Position numbers and translations under genes: made by a program. Under the pieces are notes generated by a model that was given only the letters and a program-made list of their open reading frames with translations, had not been told where the DNA came from and made no database searches. From positions 62,001 through 126,000 of the forward strand of contig JABHBK010000047.1 of the NCBI GenBank assembly GCA_018673915.1: a stretch of DNA of 64,000 bases. The letters are read 5' to 3'. Below, piece after piece: positions 27,262 to 36,871 of this stretch (position 1 is its first letter; each line of letters opens with the position of its first letter). The stretch is from Nitrospina sp. (GTDB lineage Bacteria > Nitrospinota > Nitrospinia > Nitrospinales > VA-1).

Positions 27262-29118
27262 TCACTTTTGTCCATTCTGGACTTTCTCCAAAATATCAAG
27301 AATGCCTTTTATATTATATTGGGCTAACAAGGGAGCGAGATAATCAACCAGTGCCTTTCCGTCATTGCTCTCTTCCTCCAACTGCTTAAAGTATTTCTCC
27401 AGTTTGCTAATCTGATACGTTTCCGCTGCGTCTTTTAAAGACGTATAAAGGTCCTTGGAAATATTGATTTTGGATATTTCGATTTCAGGAGTTAGCGGTT
27501 TTTCTTCTTCGGCGGTTGTCTCATATTCATATTCGATTTTGAGCAAATCCTTAATACACTCAAACAATTTGTCTGTTTGGAATGGCTTGGAAATAAAACC
27601 GTCGGCGTCCGATTCGGCGATGAATTTACGCTCCTGCAACAAAACACCAGCGGTGATGACCACAACCTTGACCTGGTCGCTGGAATACTTACTTTTAATT
27701 ATACGTGTTGCCTCCGTACCGTCCATTACTGGCATACGATTATCCATGAATACAATATCGGGAACGAATTTCTGGACCATGTCCACAGCCTCTTCACCGT
27801 TTTTAGCCGTAATAACTTCAATTCCCACAGACGTAAGAGTTTTTTTCAAGACGTCCCGATTCAGCTCCACGTCATCAACAATCAGAGCTGTCACCTTATG
27901 TCCCTTAGCCAGACGGGAAACTTTTCTCCTGGTACTCTCGGTCGTCTTGGCAGGTACGGTTTTTAACGCAGAGGGAAGCCTCAGGATCAGAGAAAACTTG
28001 GACCCTTTCCCCAATTCCGAAACCAATGCCAGTCGACCATTCATACGTTCCGCTTGCCCTTGGGCAATTGCCAAACCCAAGCCTGTGCCGCCTTTTTCCC
28101 GCCCTTCGCTGTCCTGCTGGAAAGGATCGAATATGGATTTCTGTGCCTCCGCCGGAATCCCTTTCCCGGTATCGGTAACGTCGAATTGATATTGATCATT
28201 ATCTGTAATCGAGATATTTAAACCAACTACTCCCGATTCGGTAAATTTAACGGCATTGCCGAGAAGATTTATCAATATCTGTCTGATTTTGGTTTCGTCA
28301 CCATTCACCAAAGCAGGGGACTCAGTCATGCCCTCCACTTTAAGAACAAGACCTTTCTCATTACATTTTGGATTAAACATACCTGTCAGAAAATGAATCA
28401 CTTGGGTCAGATCAAAATCCTCCTGGACCACTTCCGCTTTTCCCGATTCGATTTTGGAAATATCGAGGATATCGTTAATCAGGGCAAGAAGGTGATTGCC
28501 ACTGGAAAGAATGTGCCCGACCGATTTTTTGTCATCTGCTTCCAGGTTTTTCCCTTGCAGAATCTGCGCATACCCCAAGACGGCGTTCATAGGAGTGCGG
28601 ATTTCATGGCTCATATTAGCAAGAAAGATGCTTTTGGCCTGGTTAGCTGAATCGGCTTCTATTTTAGCGTTTTCAAGTTCTAGTTCGGTGGCTTTGCGCC
28701 TTGCAACTTCTTCTTCTAATGCTCTCCGCTGAAGATTCAGTCTCAAGAATACATTAACCTTGCTAATCAGGATGTTCGAATCCAAGGGCTTAAACAGAAA
28801 ATCCACCGCTCCCAATTCATAACCCTTAAAAACATATTTTTGCTCTTTGCTGAGTGCCGTCACAAAAATGATAGGAACATCCTTGGACTTTTCTACCCCT
28901 CGGATTAATTCAGCGGCTTCAAATCCATCCATTCCCGGCATTTGCACGTCCATCAGAATGACCGCAAAATCATGATCCATCACCTTGGACAACGCCTCTT
29001 CACCGGAAGCCGCCGTGATTAGTTGACAATCTTCATCTTCCAGAAGATTTACCATTACAATCAGATTGGCTGGCGTGTCATCAACGATAAGAACTTTTGG
29101 CGCCGTTAGTTCGTGCAT
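27262..29118 (-). CDS. Soluble hybrid histidine kinase: receiver-HisKA-HATPase-receiver
   Basis: 618 residues without membrane segments. N-terminal receiver (phospho-Asp in VILMDVQMPGMDG), coiled-coil linker, HisKA with FLANMSHEIRTPMNAVLGY, HATPase with NLLGNAVKFT, DTGKGI and GTGLGLAIAQG, second receiver (phospho-Asp in DIVFMDNRMPVMDG) and a helical C-terminal extension of about 90 residues. The N-terminal receiver probably takes phosphate from another kinase in the cluster. It starts 2 nt after the cheB stop, so it belongs to the cheR-cheB operon. Confidence 0.93.
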   Translation of the reverse strand: MHELTAPKVLIVDDTPANLIVMVNLLEDEDCQLITAASGEEALSKVMDHDFAVILMDVQMPGMDGFEAAELIRGVEKSKDVPIIFVTALSKEQKYVFKGYELGAVDFLFKPLDSNILISKVNVFLRLNLQRRALEEEVARRKATELELENAKIEADSANQAKSIFLANMSHEIRTPMNAVLGYAQILQGKNLEADDKKSVGHILSSGNHLLALINDILDISKIESGKAEVVQEDFDLTQVIHFLTGMFNPKCNEKGLVLKVEGMTESPALVNGDETKIRQILINLLGNAVKFTESGVVGLNISITDNDQYQFDVTDTGKGIPAEAQKSIFDPFQQDSEGREKGGTGLGLAIAQGQAERMNGRLALVSELGKGSKFSLILRLPSALKTVPAKTTESTRRKVSRLAKGHKVTALIVDDVELNRDVLKKTLTSVGIEVITAKNGEEAVDMVQKFVPDIVFMDNRMPVMDGTEATRIIKSKYSSDQVKVVVITAGVLLQERKFIAESDADGFISKPFQTDKLFECIKDLLKIEYEYETTAEEEKPLTPEIEISKINISKDLYTSLKDAAETYQISKLEKYFKQLEEESNDGKALVDYLAPLLAQYNIKGILDILEKVQNGQK

Positions 29119-29120
29119 GA

Positions 29121-29756
29121 TTAAACCTTCTTCCTTAAAAGTTTCCCAACCCCAATGGCCTTGTTCAAAAAAAACCCGATTTGTTTGGGGGGCAAAACTA
29201 AATCGACCTGTGTCAATTCTAAAGATTTCTTGGGCATATAATTGATCTTGGCATCAGCGGGGTCTTGAACTATAGAAAATCCGCCCCTGTCCTTTATTTT
29301 TTTTAACCCTCGACAGCCATCACTATTTGCGCCGCTTAAAAGAATTCCCATTAGGTTGGGGCCATAAGCCTCAGCGGCCGTTTCAAACAACTCATCGATC
29401 GATGGACGTGAGAAGTTCACCGGCGGAGCAGTGGACAAAGCAAGAGTTTTATCCTTTTCGATGAGCAAGTGATAATTAGCCGGGGCGAAATAAACGACCC
29501 CCGGTGCGGGATGTTTTCTCTCTATATTTTCTTTAACTTCAATTTTGCATTGCTTGTTTAAATCATTGGCAATAGTTCCATCCTGATTCCTGTTTAAATG
29601 CATCACCACCATGATGGGGCAGGCAAAATGCTGGTGAAGAGAGGAGAGAATTATCTGAATAGGGTCGTAGGATCCGGCAGAACCGCCAATCACGATGGCC
29701 TCATACCGTCTTGCTGATCGTTTCTCGGACAGGTGTGCAGGTTTAAATATTGCCAT
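29121..29756 (-). CDS. cheB: CheB-type methylesterase without receiver domain
   Basis: 211 residues from the ATG at 29756, which overlaps the cheR end by 14 nt; a TTG at 29801 would add 15 residues but has no ribosome-binding site. The catalytic triad of CheB is visible: S26 in IVIGGSAGS, H53 in VVMHLNRNQD, D146 in LSGANSDGCRG, followed by QDPADAKINYMP. The spacing matches CheB (S164/H190/D286 in enteric enzymes). The usual N-terminal receiver is missing, so control must come from another protein; a CheB-type receiver alone is encoded at 44920-45306. It removes methyl (or amide) groups from glutamate residues of receptors. Confidence 0.88.
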   Translation of the reverse strand: MAIFKPAHLSEKRSARRYEAIVIGGSAGSYDPIQIILSSLHQHFACPIMVVMHLNRNQDGTIANDLNKQCKIEVKENIERKHPAPGVVYFAPANYHLLIEKDKTLALSTAPPVNFSRPSIDELFETAAEAYGPNLMGILLSGANSDGCRGLKKIKDRGGFSIVQDPADAKINYMPKKSLELTQVDLVLPPKQIGFFLNKAIGVGKLLRKKV

Positions 29757-30594
29757 GGATCGTTTTTCGAAAAATCTTTTGTTTGTTTTCAGCGCGTTCA
29801 AAATAATTTGAATATTTCAACTTTAAAAGGGACTCCTGGGCACCCAAACATAAGTATCCTTGACGGCAAAGACTCTCATGAAAAATTTTGAGAACTTGTT
29901 CCCGCAAACTTTCGTTAAAGTAAATAAAGACATTGCGACACATGATCAAATTCATCTCACAAAATACTTTGTCCGTTACCAGATTATGGTCACAGAAAAG
30001 GATATTCTTTTTTAGAGAACGGTTTATGATGGCGTTCTTATGATCTGTGGTGTAATAATCGGTTAAGGTTTTCTCGCCTCCCGCCTGCTGGTAATTTGCT
30101 GTGCCCTCTTTGAGGCTGCTAAGGCTATAGATTCCTGCTTTTGCTTTTTCCAGAGCCACCTGATTAACATCGGTTGCATAGATTTGCGTTTTTTCATACA
30201 ACCCTTCTTCTTTGAGCATAATCGCAAATGAATATACTTCCTGACCCGTTGCGCATCCGGCATGCCAGATATTAAGCTGGGGGTAGGTCTTTAAAATCGG
30301 GAGCACTTCCTTTTTTAGTGCCAGGTAAAACAGGGGGTCGCGAAACAGTTCGGTAACATTAATAGAAAGATCGCCCAATAGTTTATTAAATAAATCTTTA
30401 TCCTTCAGTATCTGTACCTGCAGTTCTGTAATAGACTTCAATCCCTCTTGCTCAAGCCGGTTCAGGATTTGTCGTTTCAACGAGACCTGGATGTAATCTC
30501 TGTAATCGTAACCATATTCTTGATAAATGGCTTCCAGGAGCAATTCAAGCTCAACATCGGCAGTTTCCTGAGGAATTGGTTTTTCTGTTTCCAT
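29743..30594 (-). CDS. cheR: CheR-type protein-glutamate O-methyltransferase
   Basis: 283 residues. N-terminal helical domain (1-90) and SAM-dependent methyltransferase domain with IWHAGCATGQEVYSFAI (SAM site) and the family motif MCRNVFIYFN. It transfers methyl groups from S-adenosylmethionine to glutamates in coiled-coil signalling proteins. It starts 20 nt after the large hybrid kinase and overlaps cheB. No intact chemoreceptor is in the window, so the likely substrate is a kinase of this cluster (inference). Confidence 0.94.
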   Translation of the reverse strand: METEKPIPQETADVELELLLEAIYQEYGYDYRDYIQVSLKRQILNRLEQEGLKSITELQVQILKDKDLFNKLLGDLSINVTELFRDPLFYLALKKEVLPILKTYPQLNIWHAGCATGQEVYSFAIMLKEEGLYEKTQIYATDVNQVALEKAKAGIYSLSSLKEGTANYQQAGGEKTLTDYYTTDHKNAIINRSLKKNILFCDHNLVTDKVFCEMNLIMCRNVFIYFNESLREQVLKIFHESLCRQGYLCLGAQESLLKLKYSNYFERAENKQKIFRKTIHGNI

Positions 30595-30614
30595 GGTTTA
30601 TTTTTATTAGAATA

Positions 30615-33600
30615 TTAGCGGGATAGCCACACCTTCATTTGTGATAGTAATTTATTTGTTACCACAGGCTTGGTTTGGTAATCATTAGCTCCTGCCTGAA
30701 TACATTTTTCACGGTCACCCTTCATCGCCTTTGCCGTCAAGGCAATGATGGGAAGGTTTTTGAAGCGGTTTTCCTTGCGAATCAATTTCATGGCTTCATA
30801 ACCGTCCATTTCCGGCATCATAATATCCAACAGAACAATATCAATTCCATTATTTTTTTTGAGTAACTGCAAAACTTCCTTGCCGTTCCTGGCGGTCAGG
30901 ACGTTCATTTCCTTAGACTCAAGAACACTTGTGAGAGCAAACACATTGCGCATGTCATCGTCCGCCAGCAATACTTTTTTCCCCTGCAGGATGGAATCCT
31001 GACCCGGATGTTGGGTTGCGTCCTCGTTTGGATCATTAACCCGTCGTTTAAGGCTATGAAGGAATAAATGGGTTTCATCCAGTAATCTCTCAGGCGACTT
31101 GGCACTTTTGATAATAATGCTGTCGGAATATTTTTTTAATTGCATTTGATCCGCTTTTGAAAGGTCTTTTCCGGTATAGATAATGATTGGAGGTGGGGTG
31201 AATGATTTTTGTGCGTCAATTTTTTTCAGCAAATCAAAGCCTGACATGTCCTCCAACCCCAGGTCCAAAATCATGCAATCGTACACTTGGGTTGCGAGGA
31301 GGTCTAAAGCCTCTTGCCCCATGGACACGCTGGTAATTCCCACATCCTCCTTCTTCAAAAGTTCGATAATGCTGGTTCTCATCTTTTCATCGTCTTCCAC
31401 CAGCAGGAGATTTTTAGGAGTTCTAGAAATCATGTTTTCTAATTTACCAAAAACGCCAGCCAGTCCTTCCGGGCTTATGGGTTTGCTTAAAAACCCAACG
31501 GCACCCTTTTTCATTGCCTCCTCGGACTTGTCCATGGCGGAGAGGAAATGAACCGGAATATCACGCGTTTGAGGATTTTCCTTGATTTTATCCATGACGG
31601 TCAAGCCGTCCATGCCCGGAAGTCCGATGTCCAGAAGGATTGCTGCCGGTCGGTGTTGCGCTATAAGTGTTAGTCCCGTTTCACCATCTGAAGCGATTAT
31701 TGCCTCAAAGCCATTATCCTGGGCCAGCTCGAATAAAATATTTGCAAACTTGGGATCGTCTTCAACGATCAATATCAGGTGGTCCGAGCCCGCTGTTTTT
31801 GGCGCGTGGCTCTGAAAATCACTGGCGGAAACGGGTGTGGTTATTTCGCCTGTTTCATCTTTCTCTGCCAACTTCCTTCCAACAACCTTCCTGGGAATAT
31901 AAATGGTGAACGTACTGCCGTTCCCGAGCTGGCTATCTATATGAATTTCACCATTCATGAGCTTGACAAACTCCTTGGAAATAGAAAGTCCCAGCCCGGT
32001 TCCTCCGTATTTTCGACTGGTACTGCCATCTTCCTGCTGAAAAGCCTCGAAGATAGCGTGCTGTTTATCTTTGGATATCCCGGACCCGGTATCGGTGACC
32101 GAAATGGCCAGGCTGTCCTGGTGTTTTTGGCTCATATGTGAAAATACTACTGAAGAATCGACCGGCTGAAACTTTACTGTGATCCCTCCTTTGGAGGTGA
32201 ACTTAAAGGCATTCGAAAGCAGGTTTTTGATAACCTGATTAAGCCGTACCGAATCGTTTCTAATAGAAACGGGCAAACCTTTATCAGACTCAACTTTCAG
32301 GAATAAGCTTTTATCCTCAGCCACATGTTTGAAATTTGACTCGATGGAGGCGGCTAAATCGCTAAGGGCCACCTCTTCGAGATTGAGATCTAACTTTCCT
32401 GCTTCCACCTTGGAAAGATCCAGAATATCGTTGATCAATGTTAAAAGATCCGACCCGGAACCATGGATCGTATTGGCAAATTCGAGCTGTTTTTCCGTAA
32501 GGTTCTTATCTTTATTCTCTGCAAGGAGTTGGGACAGGATCAAAAGACTGTTCAAAGGGGTCCTCAATTCATGCGACATATTCGCCAGAAATTCGGATTT
32601 ATACTTACTCGCCGATTCTAATTGTTTGGCTTTTTCTTCGATAACACTATTTTGCTTAGCAAGGTCTTGTTGTTTTTGGAGGAGTTCATGCTCAGATTTT
32701 TGTAACTCAGATGACTGCGATTCCAACTCCTCGTTGGTGGCCCGCATTTCTTCCTGTTGCGATTCCAACTCCTCGTTGGTGGCTCGCATTTCTTCCTGTT
32801 GCGATTCCAATTCCTCGTTGGTGGCCCGCATTTCTTCCTGTTGCGATTCCAATTCCGTCGCCTGCTTTTGGGTTTCCTTGAGTAAGCGTGCCATTTGTTC
32901 CCTTGACTCAGCGGATTTAAGGCTGCTGCCTAATATCCCCAGGGCCTGATTAAGAAGTTGGTTTTGCAAATCATCGAACTCATTAAATGAACCCAATTCA
33001 ATGACCCCTTCAAGTTCCTCTTCAAATAATAAGGGCATCACCATAATATTTTTAGGAACGGCTTCCCCCAATCCAGAGCTCACACTTATGTAGTCATCGG
33101 GAACTTTAGTTAAAATGATTTCCTTTTTCTCCAAGGCGACCTGTCCCACCAGGCCTTCACCCAGACGAAACTCGTTACCCAAAATTTTCCGTTTGTTGTA
33201 GGCATAACTGCTTACCATTTTCAGTGTGTCGCCCTCAACCAAATAGAATGCGCCAATTTGTGCCTTTAAAGCAGGTACGAGATACTGAATTATGTTTTGA
33301 GCCAGCTCCATAGGTGTTTGCTCACCTCGTATTATGTCGGCCAATTCCCCTAAACTTGTTTTGACCCAGTTTTGACCTTCAAGGTCCTTGGATTTAAGTT
33401 CCGCTTCCTTTTTAGATGCATTCAGTCCATTAAGCATTTCGTCGAAAGCATTCCCCAGTTGGCCAACCTCGTCCGAGGAACTCAAGTTTGCGCGGGCATT
33501 GGTATCGCCTTCCAAGACCCGCTTGCTGACAGCGCTTAATGACATTATGGGTCGGGTGGTAAATCTAGATATCCAAAAGGTGCCAAACAGAGTTAACAAG

Positions 33601-34205
33601 ACTACTAAGCCAACACCTACTGAAATAATGCTTTTCACCAACGCGTTTTCTTCTTTGGATTCCAATTGTCTTTTTACCAATAGTTTTTGTTCTACTTCCT
33701 TAAATTTACTGAGCCTTACACGGATCTCATCCATGATGACTTTACCTACCTCACTCTCGACCAGAGAGGCCACATCTTCCATTGTTGCTGCTGACTTTGT
33801 TACCCCCCTCCTTAACTGTATTAGAGGTTCGGCTGCTGCGTTAATCCATTCAGTCATCAATATTTCTATTTCATTCAGTTTTCCTACCTGGGCCGGGTTA
33901 TCACCAATCAAATTGCTTAATTCACTAAAAGCGGAACCCAGTTTTTCCTTTCCTGTTTTAAAAGGCTCCAGGAAATTCTCTTTACCCGTTAGCAGGAATC
34001 CTCTTTCTCCCGTTTCCAGATCTATTATTAGTTTCTCGACTGCAGTTGCTTGGGCCAGAACAATATTTGTATGATCAACCCAATGGGCAAGATCATCCAT
34101 TTTTTTAACATTTTCGTAAGAGCTATATCCGAGGATAAGCACCAAAATTATTGGCAGCAAACTCCCTGCCATGATCTTATTTTGCAAGGTCCACTTAAAT
34201 TTCAT
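30615..34205 (-). CDS. Large membrane hybrid histidine kinase: CHASE3-HAMP-GAF-repeat coil-HisKA-HATPase-3 receivers
   Basis: 1196 residues. TM1 about 12-30; CHASE3 sensor (about 35-185, with the hallmark ETGERGFLLTGKENFLEPF); TM2 about 190-212; HAMP about 215-265; GAF about 290-430; a coiled coil (435-545) with three copies of a 14-residue unit QQEEMRATNEELES; HisKA with [17 protein letters not shown]; HATPase with NLLSNAFKFT, DTGSGI and GTGLGLSISK; then three receivers with phospho-Asp in ILLDIGLPGMDG, MILDLGLEDMSG and VLLDIMMPEMDG. Upstream of cheR and cheB in one transcription unit (20-nt gap). The Glu/Gln-rich heptad repeats look like possible methyl-acceptor sites. Confidence 0.94.
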   Translation of the reverse strand: MKFKWTLQNKIMAGSLLPIILVLILGYSSYENVKKMDDLAHWVDHTNIVLAQATAVEKLIIDLETGERGFLLTGKENFLEPFKTGKEKLGSAFSELSNLIGDNPAQVGKLNEIEILMTEWINAAAEPLIQLRRGVTKSAATMEDVASLVESEVGKVIMDEIRVRLSKFKEVEQKLLVKRQLESKEENALVKSIISVGVGLVVLLTLFGTFWISRFTTRPIMSLSAVSKRVLEGDTNARANLSSSDEVGQLGNAFDEMLNGLNASKKEAELKSKDLEGQNWVKTSLGELADIIRGEQTPMELAQNIIQYLVPALKAQIGAFYLVEGDTLKMVSSYAYNKRKILGNEFRLGEGLVGQVALEKKEIILTKVPDDYISVSSGLGEAVPKNIMVMPLLFEEELEGVIELGSFNEFDDLQNQLLNQALGILGSSLKSAESREQMARLLKETQKQATELESQQEEMRATNEELESQQEEMRATNEELESQQEEMRATNEELESQSSELQKSEHELLQKQQDLAKQNSVIEEKAKQLESASKYKSEFLANMSHELRTPLNSLLILSQLLAENKDKNLTEKQLEFANTIHGSGSDLLTLINDILDLSKVEAGKLDLNLEEVALSDLAASIESNFKHVAEDKSLFLKVESDKGLPVSIRNDSVRLNQVIKNLLSNAFKFTSKGGITVKFQPVDSSVVFSHMSQKHQDSLAISVTDTGSGISKDKQHAIFEAFQQEDGSTSRKYGGTGLGLSISKEFVKLMNGEIHIDSQLGNGSTFTIYIPRKVVGRKLAEKDETGEITTPVSASDFQSHAPKTAGSDHLILIVEDDPKFANILFELAQDNGFEAIIASDGETGLTLIAQHRPAAILLDIGLPGMDGLTVMDKIKENPQTRDIPVHFLSAMDKSEEAMKKGAVGFLSKPISPEGLAGVFGKLENMISRTPKNLLLVEDDEKMRTSIIELLKKEDVGITSVSMGQEALDLLATQVYDCMILDLGLEDMSGFDLLKKIDAQKSFTPPPIIIYTGKDLSKADQMQLKKYSDSIIIKSAKSPERLLDETHLFLHSLKRRVNDPNEDATQHPGQDSILQGKKVLLADDDMRNVFALTSVLESKEMNVLTARNGKEVLQLLKKNNGIDIVLLDIMMPEMDGYEAMKLIRKENRFKNLPIIALTAKAMKGDREKCIQAGANDYQTKPVVTNKLLSQMKVWLSR
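32717..32856 (-). repeat. 42-bp tandem repeat inside the hybrid kinase gene
   Basis: Three nearly identical 42-nt units (32717-32758, 32759-32800, 32801-32842) and a 14-nt partial fourth. Each encodes 14 residues (QQEEMRATNEELES), exactly two heptads, so copy-number change by slippage would keep both frame and coiled-coil phase. Confidence 0.95.
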
Positions 34206-34506
34206 TTTTGTTAATTTCCTCTGAGAGGGTCTATGAAAAATTAAAAAATTCTTTTTAAAATATTGGGTTCAGTGGTTTTCTTATCTTCGCATTCGATTTA
34301 GGGCAATCCCTTCAAAGCATTCATAATTTCTCATGTTTGAAGGAATTGGAAATGAAACAATCGGCTCCCAAACCGGCGACGAAATTACCCTGCTGGCCGA
34401 GTAAAAAATGCTCCACACCAGAATCGCATACGTAAATCTTTCAGGCATGCTATAGAACATGGGCTCAACCACCTGGTGGGGTAGGAAAATTTGATCTAAA
34501 AAACTT
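34206..34506. other. Intergenic stretch without recognisable gene
   Basis: 301 nt between two hybrid kinase genes on the minus strand. It would form the leader of the large CHASE3 kinase. An overlapping minus-strand frame at 34281-34556 has no family features. I see no strong hairpin or promoter consensus. Confidence 0.5.
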
Positions 34507-36147
34507 TCACTCTCCGGCACTCTCCAATTCGAAGGTAAAGCAGGTGCCTTTGCCAAGGTCGCTTTCTACGTAAATCCTGCCGCCAATCAATTCAACGAGC
34601 CGCTTGGTGATGGTCAGGCCTATTCCCACTCCTTCAACCTCGGGGTCATTTGTTTCCAACCGGTAAAAGGGGGCAAATATAGTATTCAGTTTTTCTTTTG
34701 GAATCCCATGACCGGTATCAGTGATGGTGATGCGCACCATCCACTCTGAGACCTGCTGGCAATCTACAGTGACGCTCCCTCCCTCTTTATTGTATTTAAT
34801 CGCGTTGGTCATTAAGTTAAGCAATATTTGAGTTAAGCGCAAAGGATCACCTAAAACCAATAATCCAGGATGATTGGAGGTTCGATTGTCCAGGGATATG
34901 TTCCGCTCCTGAGCCATGGAGGTAACTATAGGGAGCACACTCTCTTCTATCATTCCGGAAAGATGTACTTTTTCCATCGAGATATTGGTTGTGCCGGATT
35001 CAATTCCAGAAAGATCAAGGATGTCATTGATAAGCGCCAGTAAATGTTCCCCCGATTTCTGTATGTGGCTCAAGTTTTTCTTTTGGAGTGCCAACTGGTC
35101 CTCATTCTCTAAGTTCAATTCCATGAGCTGAGAGAAACCTAAAATAGCGTTCATAGGCGTCCGTAATTCATGGCTCATTTTGGAAATGAATTCTGACTTG
35201 ACCTGGTTAGCCTGCTCGGCTTCTTCCTTGGCCTGTTCCAAAGAGGAAGTGCGTTCAAAAATCTTCTCTTCCAAATTGCGTTTGGAGGCTTTCAATTGTT
35301 CTGACCAGGTTTCCTTTAGTAATAATAGTTTTCTGAGCTCTAATTGAGATTTGATCCGAGCCAGAACTTCTGCGTGGTAAAAAGGTTTAATGAAATAATC
35401 TACACAACCCAGGGAAAATCCCATTTCGATGTCTTCAGGCTTGTTTTTCGCGGTTGCAAAAATAATTGGAATATCTTTAGTCAGTGGGTCTGTTTTAAGG
35501 ATCCGGCAAACCTCAAACCCGTTTATATTAGGCATCATTACGTCAAGCAGGATAAGGTCCGGTTGAATGCGAGGTGCAAGGTCAACCGCGACCTTTCCAT
35601 CAGGGGACATAGAAATATCCAACTCTAACGGCACCAAAGTTTTTCTCAGGACATCTATATTCAAAGGATTATCATCTACGATCATCAACTTCATTCCGCT
35701 GATCGCTGTAGATTCTTCCTCCTGCAACAAAGTTACTTGTTTTTTTTGCGAACCCAGCAACAGATGAGTTCGAATTCGGTTGTAAACCTCATTGACCTTG
35801 AAAGGTTTGGGGATGTACTCTACGCCACCTGCCAAAAAGCCATTTTCGATATCTTCCTGTTCTGTTTTTGCGGTAATAAAAATAATTGGGATGTTGCAGG
35901 TAACGTCGCTTGTCTTGAGCTTTCTACAAGTTTCAAATCCATCCATCTCGGGCATCACAACATCCAGTAAAATGAGATCGGGTTTGTTTTCATGGGCGAT
36001 CTCCAGAGCCATCTTTCCGCTGGATGCCGTAAAGATATTAAAATGCTGTGATTTGAGAGTTTGAACCAGGAGTTCAATGTTAACGGGATTATCATCCACC
36101 AGGAGGACAGTTTTCCCAGCCAGGTTTTGTTGCTGCAAGGAAGTCAT
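34507..36147 (-). CDS. Soluble histidine kinase with two N-terminal receivers (REC-REC-HisKA-HATPase)
   Basis: 546 residues without membrane segments. Receiver 1 (about 14-130, phospho-Asp in [13 protein letters not shown]), receiver 2 (about 150-270, phospho-Asp in [13 protein letters not shown]), coiled coil, HisKA with [19 protein letters not shown] and HATPase with [16 protein letters not shown] and [10 protein letters not shown]. This receiver-first layout fits a kinase controlled by phosphotransfer from other members of the cluster. It is the first gene of the minus-strand kinase/cheR/cheB run, separated from the next kinase by 301 nt. The region upstream is a 724-nt gap holding tRNA-like relics. 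Confidence 0.93.
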   Translation of the reverse strand: MTSLQQQNLAGKTVLLVDDNPVNIELLVQTLKSQHFNIFTASSGKMALEIAHENKPDLILLDVVMPEMDGFETCRKLKTSDVTCNIPIIFITAKTEQEDIENGFLAGGVEYIPKPFKVNEVYNRIRTHLLLGSQKKQVTLLQEEESTAISGMKLMIVDDNPLNIDVLRKTLVPLELDISMSPDGKVAVDLAPRIQPDLILLDVMMPNINGFEVCRILKTDPLTKDIPIIFATAKNKPEDIEMGFSLGCVDYFIKPFYHAEVLARIKSQLELRKLLLLKETWSEQLKASKRNLEEKIFERTSSLEQAKEEAEQANQVKSEFISKMSHELRTPMNAILGFSQLMELNLENEDQLALQKKNLSHIQKSGEHLLALINDILDLSGIESGTTNISMEKVHLSGMIEESVLPIVTSMAQERNISLDNRTSNHPGLLVLGDPLRLTQILLNLMTNAIKYNKEGGSVTVDCQQVSEWMVRITITDTGHGIPKEKLNTIFAPFYRLETNDPEVEGVGIGLTITKRLVELIGGRIYVESDLGKGTCFTFELESAGE

Positions 36148-36577
36148 TTAAATTCTCTAAAACTTTCCACCTTTATTAATATCTTGCCGATTCAATATTT
36201 AAAGGAACACTAGCAAATTGCTCCAATATTATTGAATATTCATCTCCAGACCTTTTGTAACTTTTTAAAGCTTCAATGAACTACCTCACGCAAAACTCAG
36301 AGGCATCCTTTCAACTAATAATCTTTGTTACAAACACTTCGATAGGAAATCTAATTTATCTATTTTCATATGACTGTGAGGATTATTCATGAATAGTATC
36401 ATCTACCTTAAAATTCTCCAATAACAGAGTTGTCAGGAAAGAAAACAACTCGCCAATTCTTTTCGCAATCATTATTACCTCAGGTATCATTGTGTGGGAG
36501 CGAGGGTTCTGGGAATGCTTGAGTGTTACAGGGAATAGTTAGAAGATATAAATAGTTTTACACATCACAAACAAAAG

Positions 36578-36640
36578 TGGAGCTACGGGGCCTCGACTCC
36601 TGCCCTTTTAAATTTTATTAAGTGCGCTCTTGGACCGCTT
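36578..36640 (-). pseudogene. Decayed tRNA-like sequence
   Basis: On the minus strand the sequence runs GCGGTCCAAGAGCGC (D-arm-like), an AT-rich degenerate anticodon-arm region, GGAGTCGAGGCCCC (T-arm-like) and GTAGCTCCA (acceptor 3' end like tRNA-Ala). The anticodon stem does not pair and no matching 5' acceptor strand is seen, so at most it is a relic. Confidence 0.3.
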
Positions 36641-36698
36641 TCCTTGGGTCTCTTCCGGTGAGTCCGTTGAATTGGATAGATTTTTATACACCGTATAT

Positions 36699-36729
36699 AA
36701 AAAGGACTTATCGGAAAACCGTTAAGTCC
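36699..36729 (-). terminator. Rho-independent terminator on the minus strand
   Basis: Stem GGACTTA-x-CGG / CCG-x-TAAGTCC with an AAAA (plus) / TTTT (minus) loop and one internal mismatch, followed on the minus strand by TTTTTATA. It lies about 10 nt after the CCA end of the tRNA-Pro relic and 143 nt after the stop of the CHASE3 kinase, and can serve either. Confidence 0.8.
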
Positions 36730-36738
36730 CTTCAATAC

Positions 36739-36797
36739 TGGCTAGGGCGAGCACTCATTGAGTAGTGGATTTGAACCTCCGGCCCCCTGGTCCAATA
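36739..36797 (-). pseudogene. Decayed 3' fragment of a tRNA-Pro gene (remnant A)
   Basis: Reading the minus strand: CAGGGGGCCGGAGGTTCAAATCC, then a 14-15-nt insertion containing ACTCA-T-TGAGT, then CTCGCCCT and CCA. Apart from the insertion it matches the clean tRNA-Pro fragment at 55597-55649 closely, including T-arm and acceptor strand, and has the same orientation. The 5' half is absent. Probably an attachment-site scar. Confidence 0.55.
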
Positions 36798-36871
36798 TCT
36801 GATTTTGGGTGTTTTTACAAAATTTTGATTCCAGGCTGCTTTTTCCTATCGCCCCATAAGTTAAAGATGGA

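Larger units (their letters stand above)
36148..36871. other. 724-bp gene-free region with tRNA relics and a terminator
   Basis: No credible open frame. 36148-36560 shows nothing beyond AT-rich sequence that presumably holds the promoter of the REC-REC kinase. 36578-36640 resembles a decayed tRNA; 36739-36797 is a decayed tRNA-Pro 3' end; 36699-36729 is a minus-strand terminator (each listed separately). Confidence 0.6.

Noticed and set aside
29757-29801. Upstream TTG start for cheB
   Set aside because: It would add 15 basic residues inside cheR without a ribosome-binding site; the ATG at 29756 gives a normal CheB catalytic-domain start.
34281-34556. 91-residue minus-strand frame
   Set aside because: It overlaps the end of a certain kinase gene in another frame and has no family features or ribosome-binding site.
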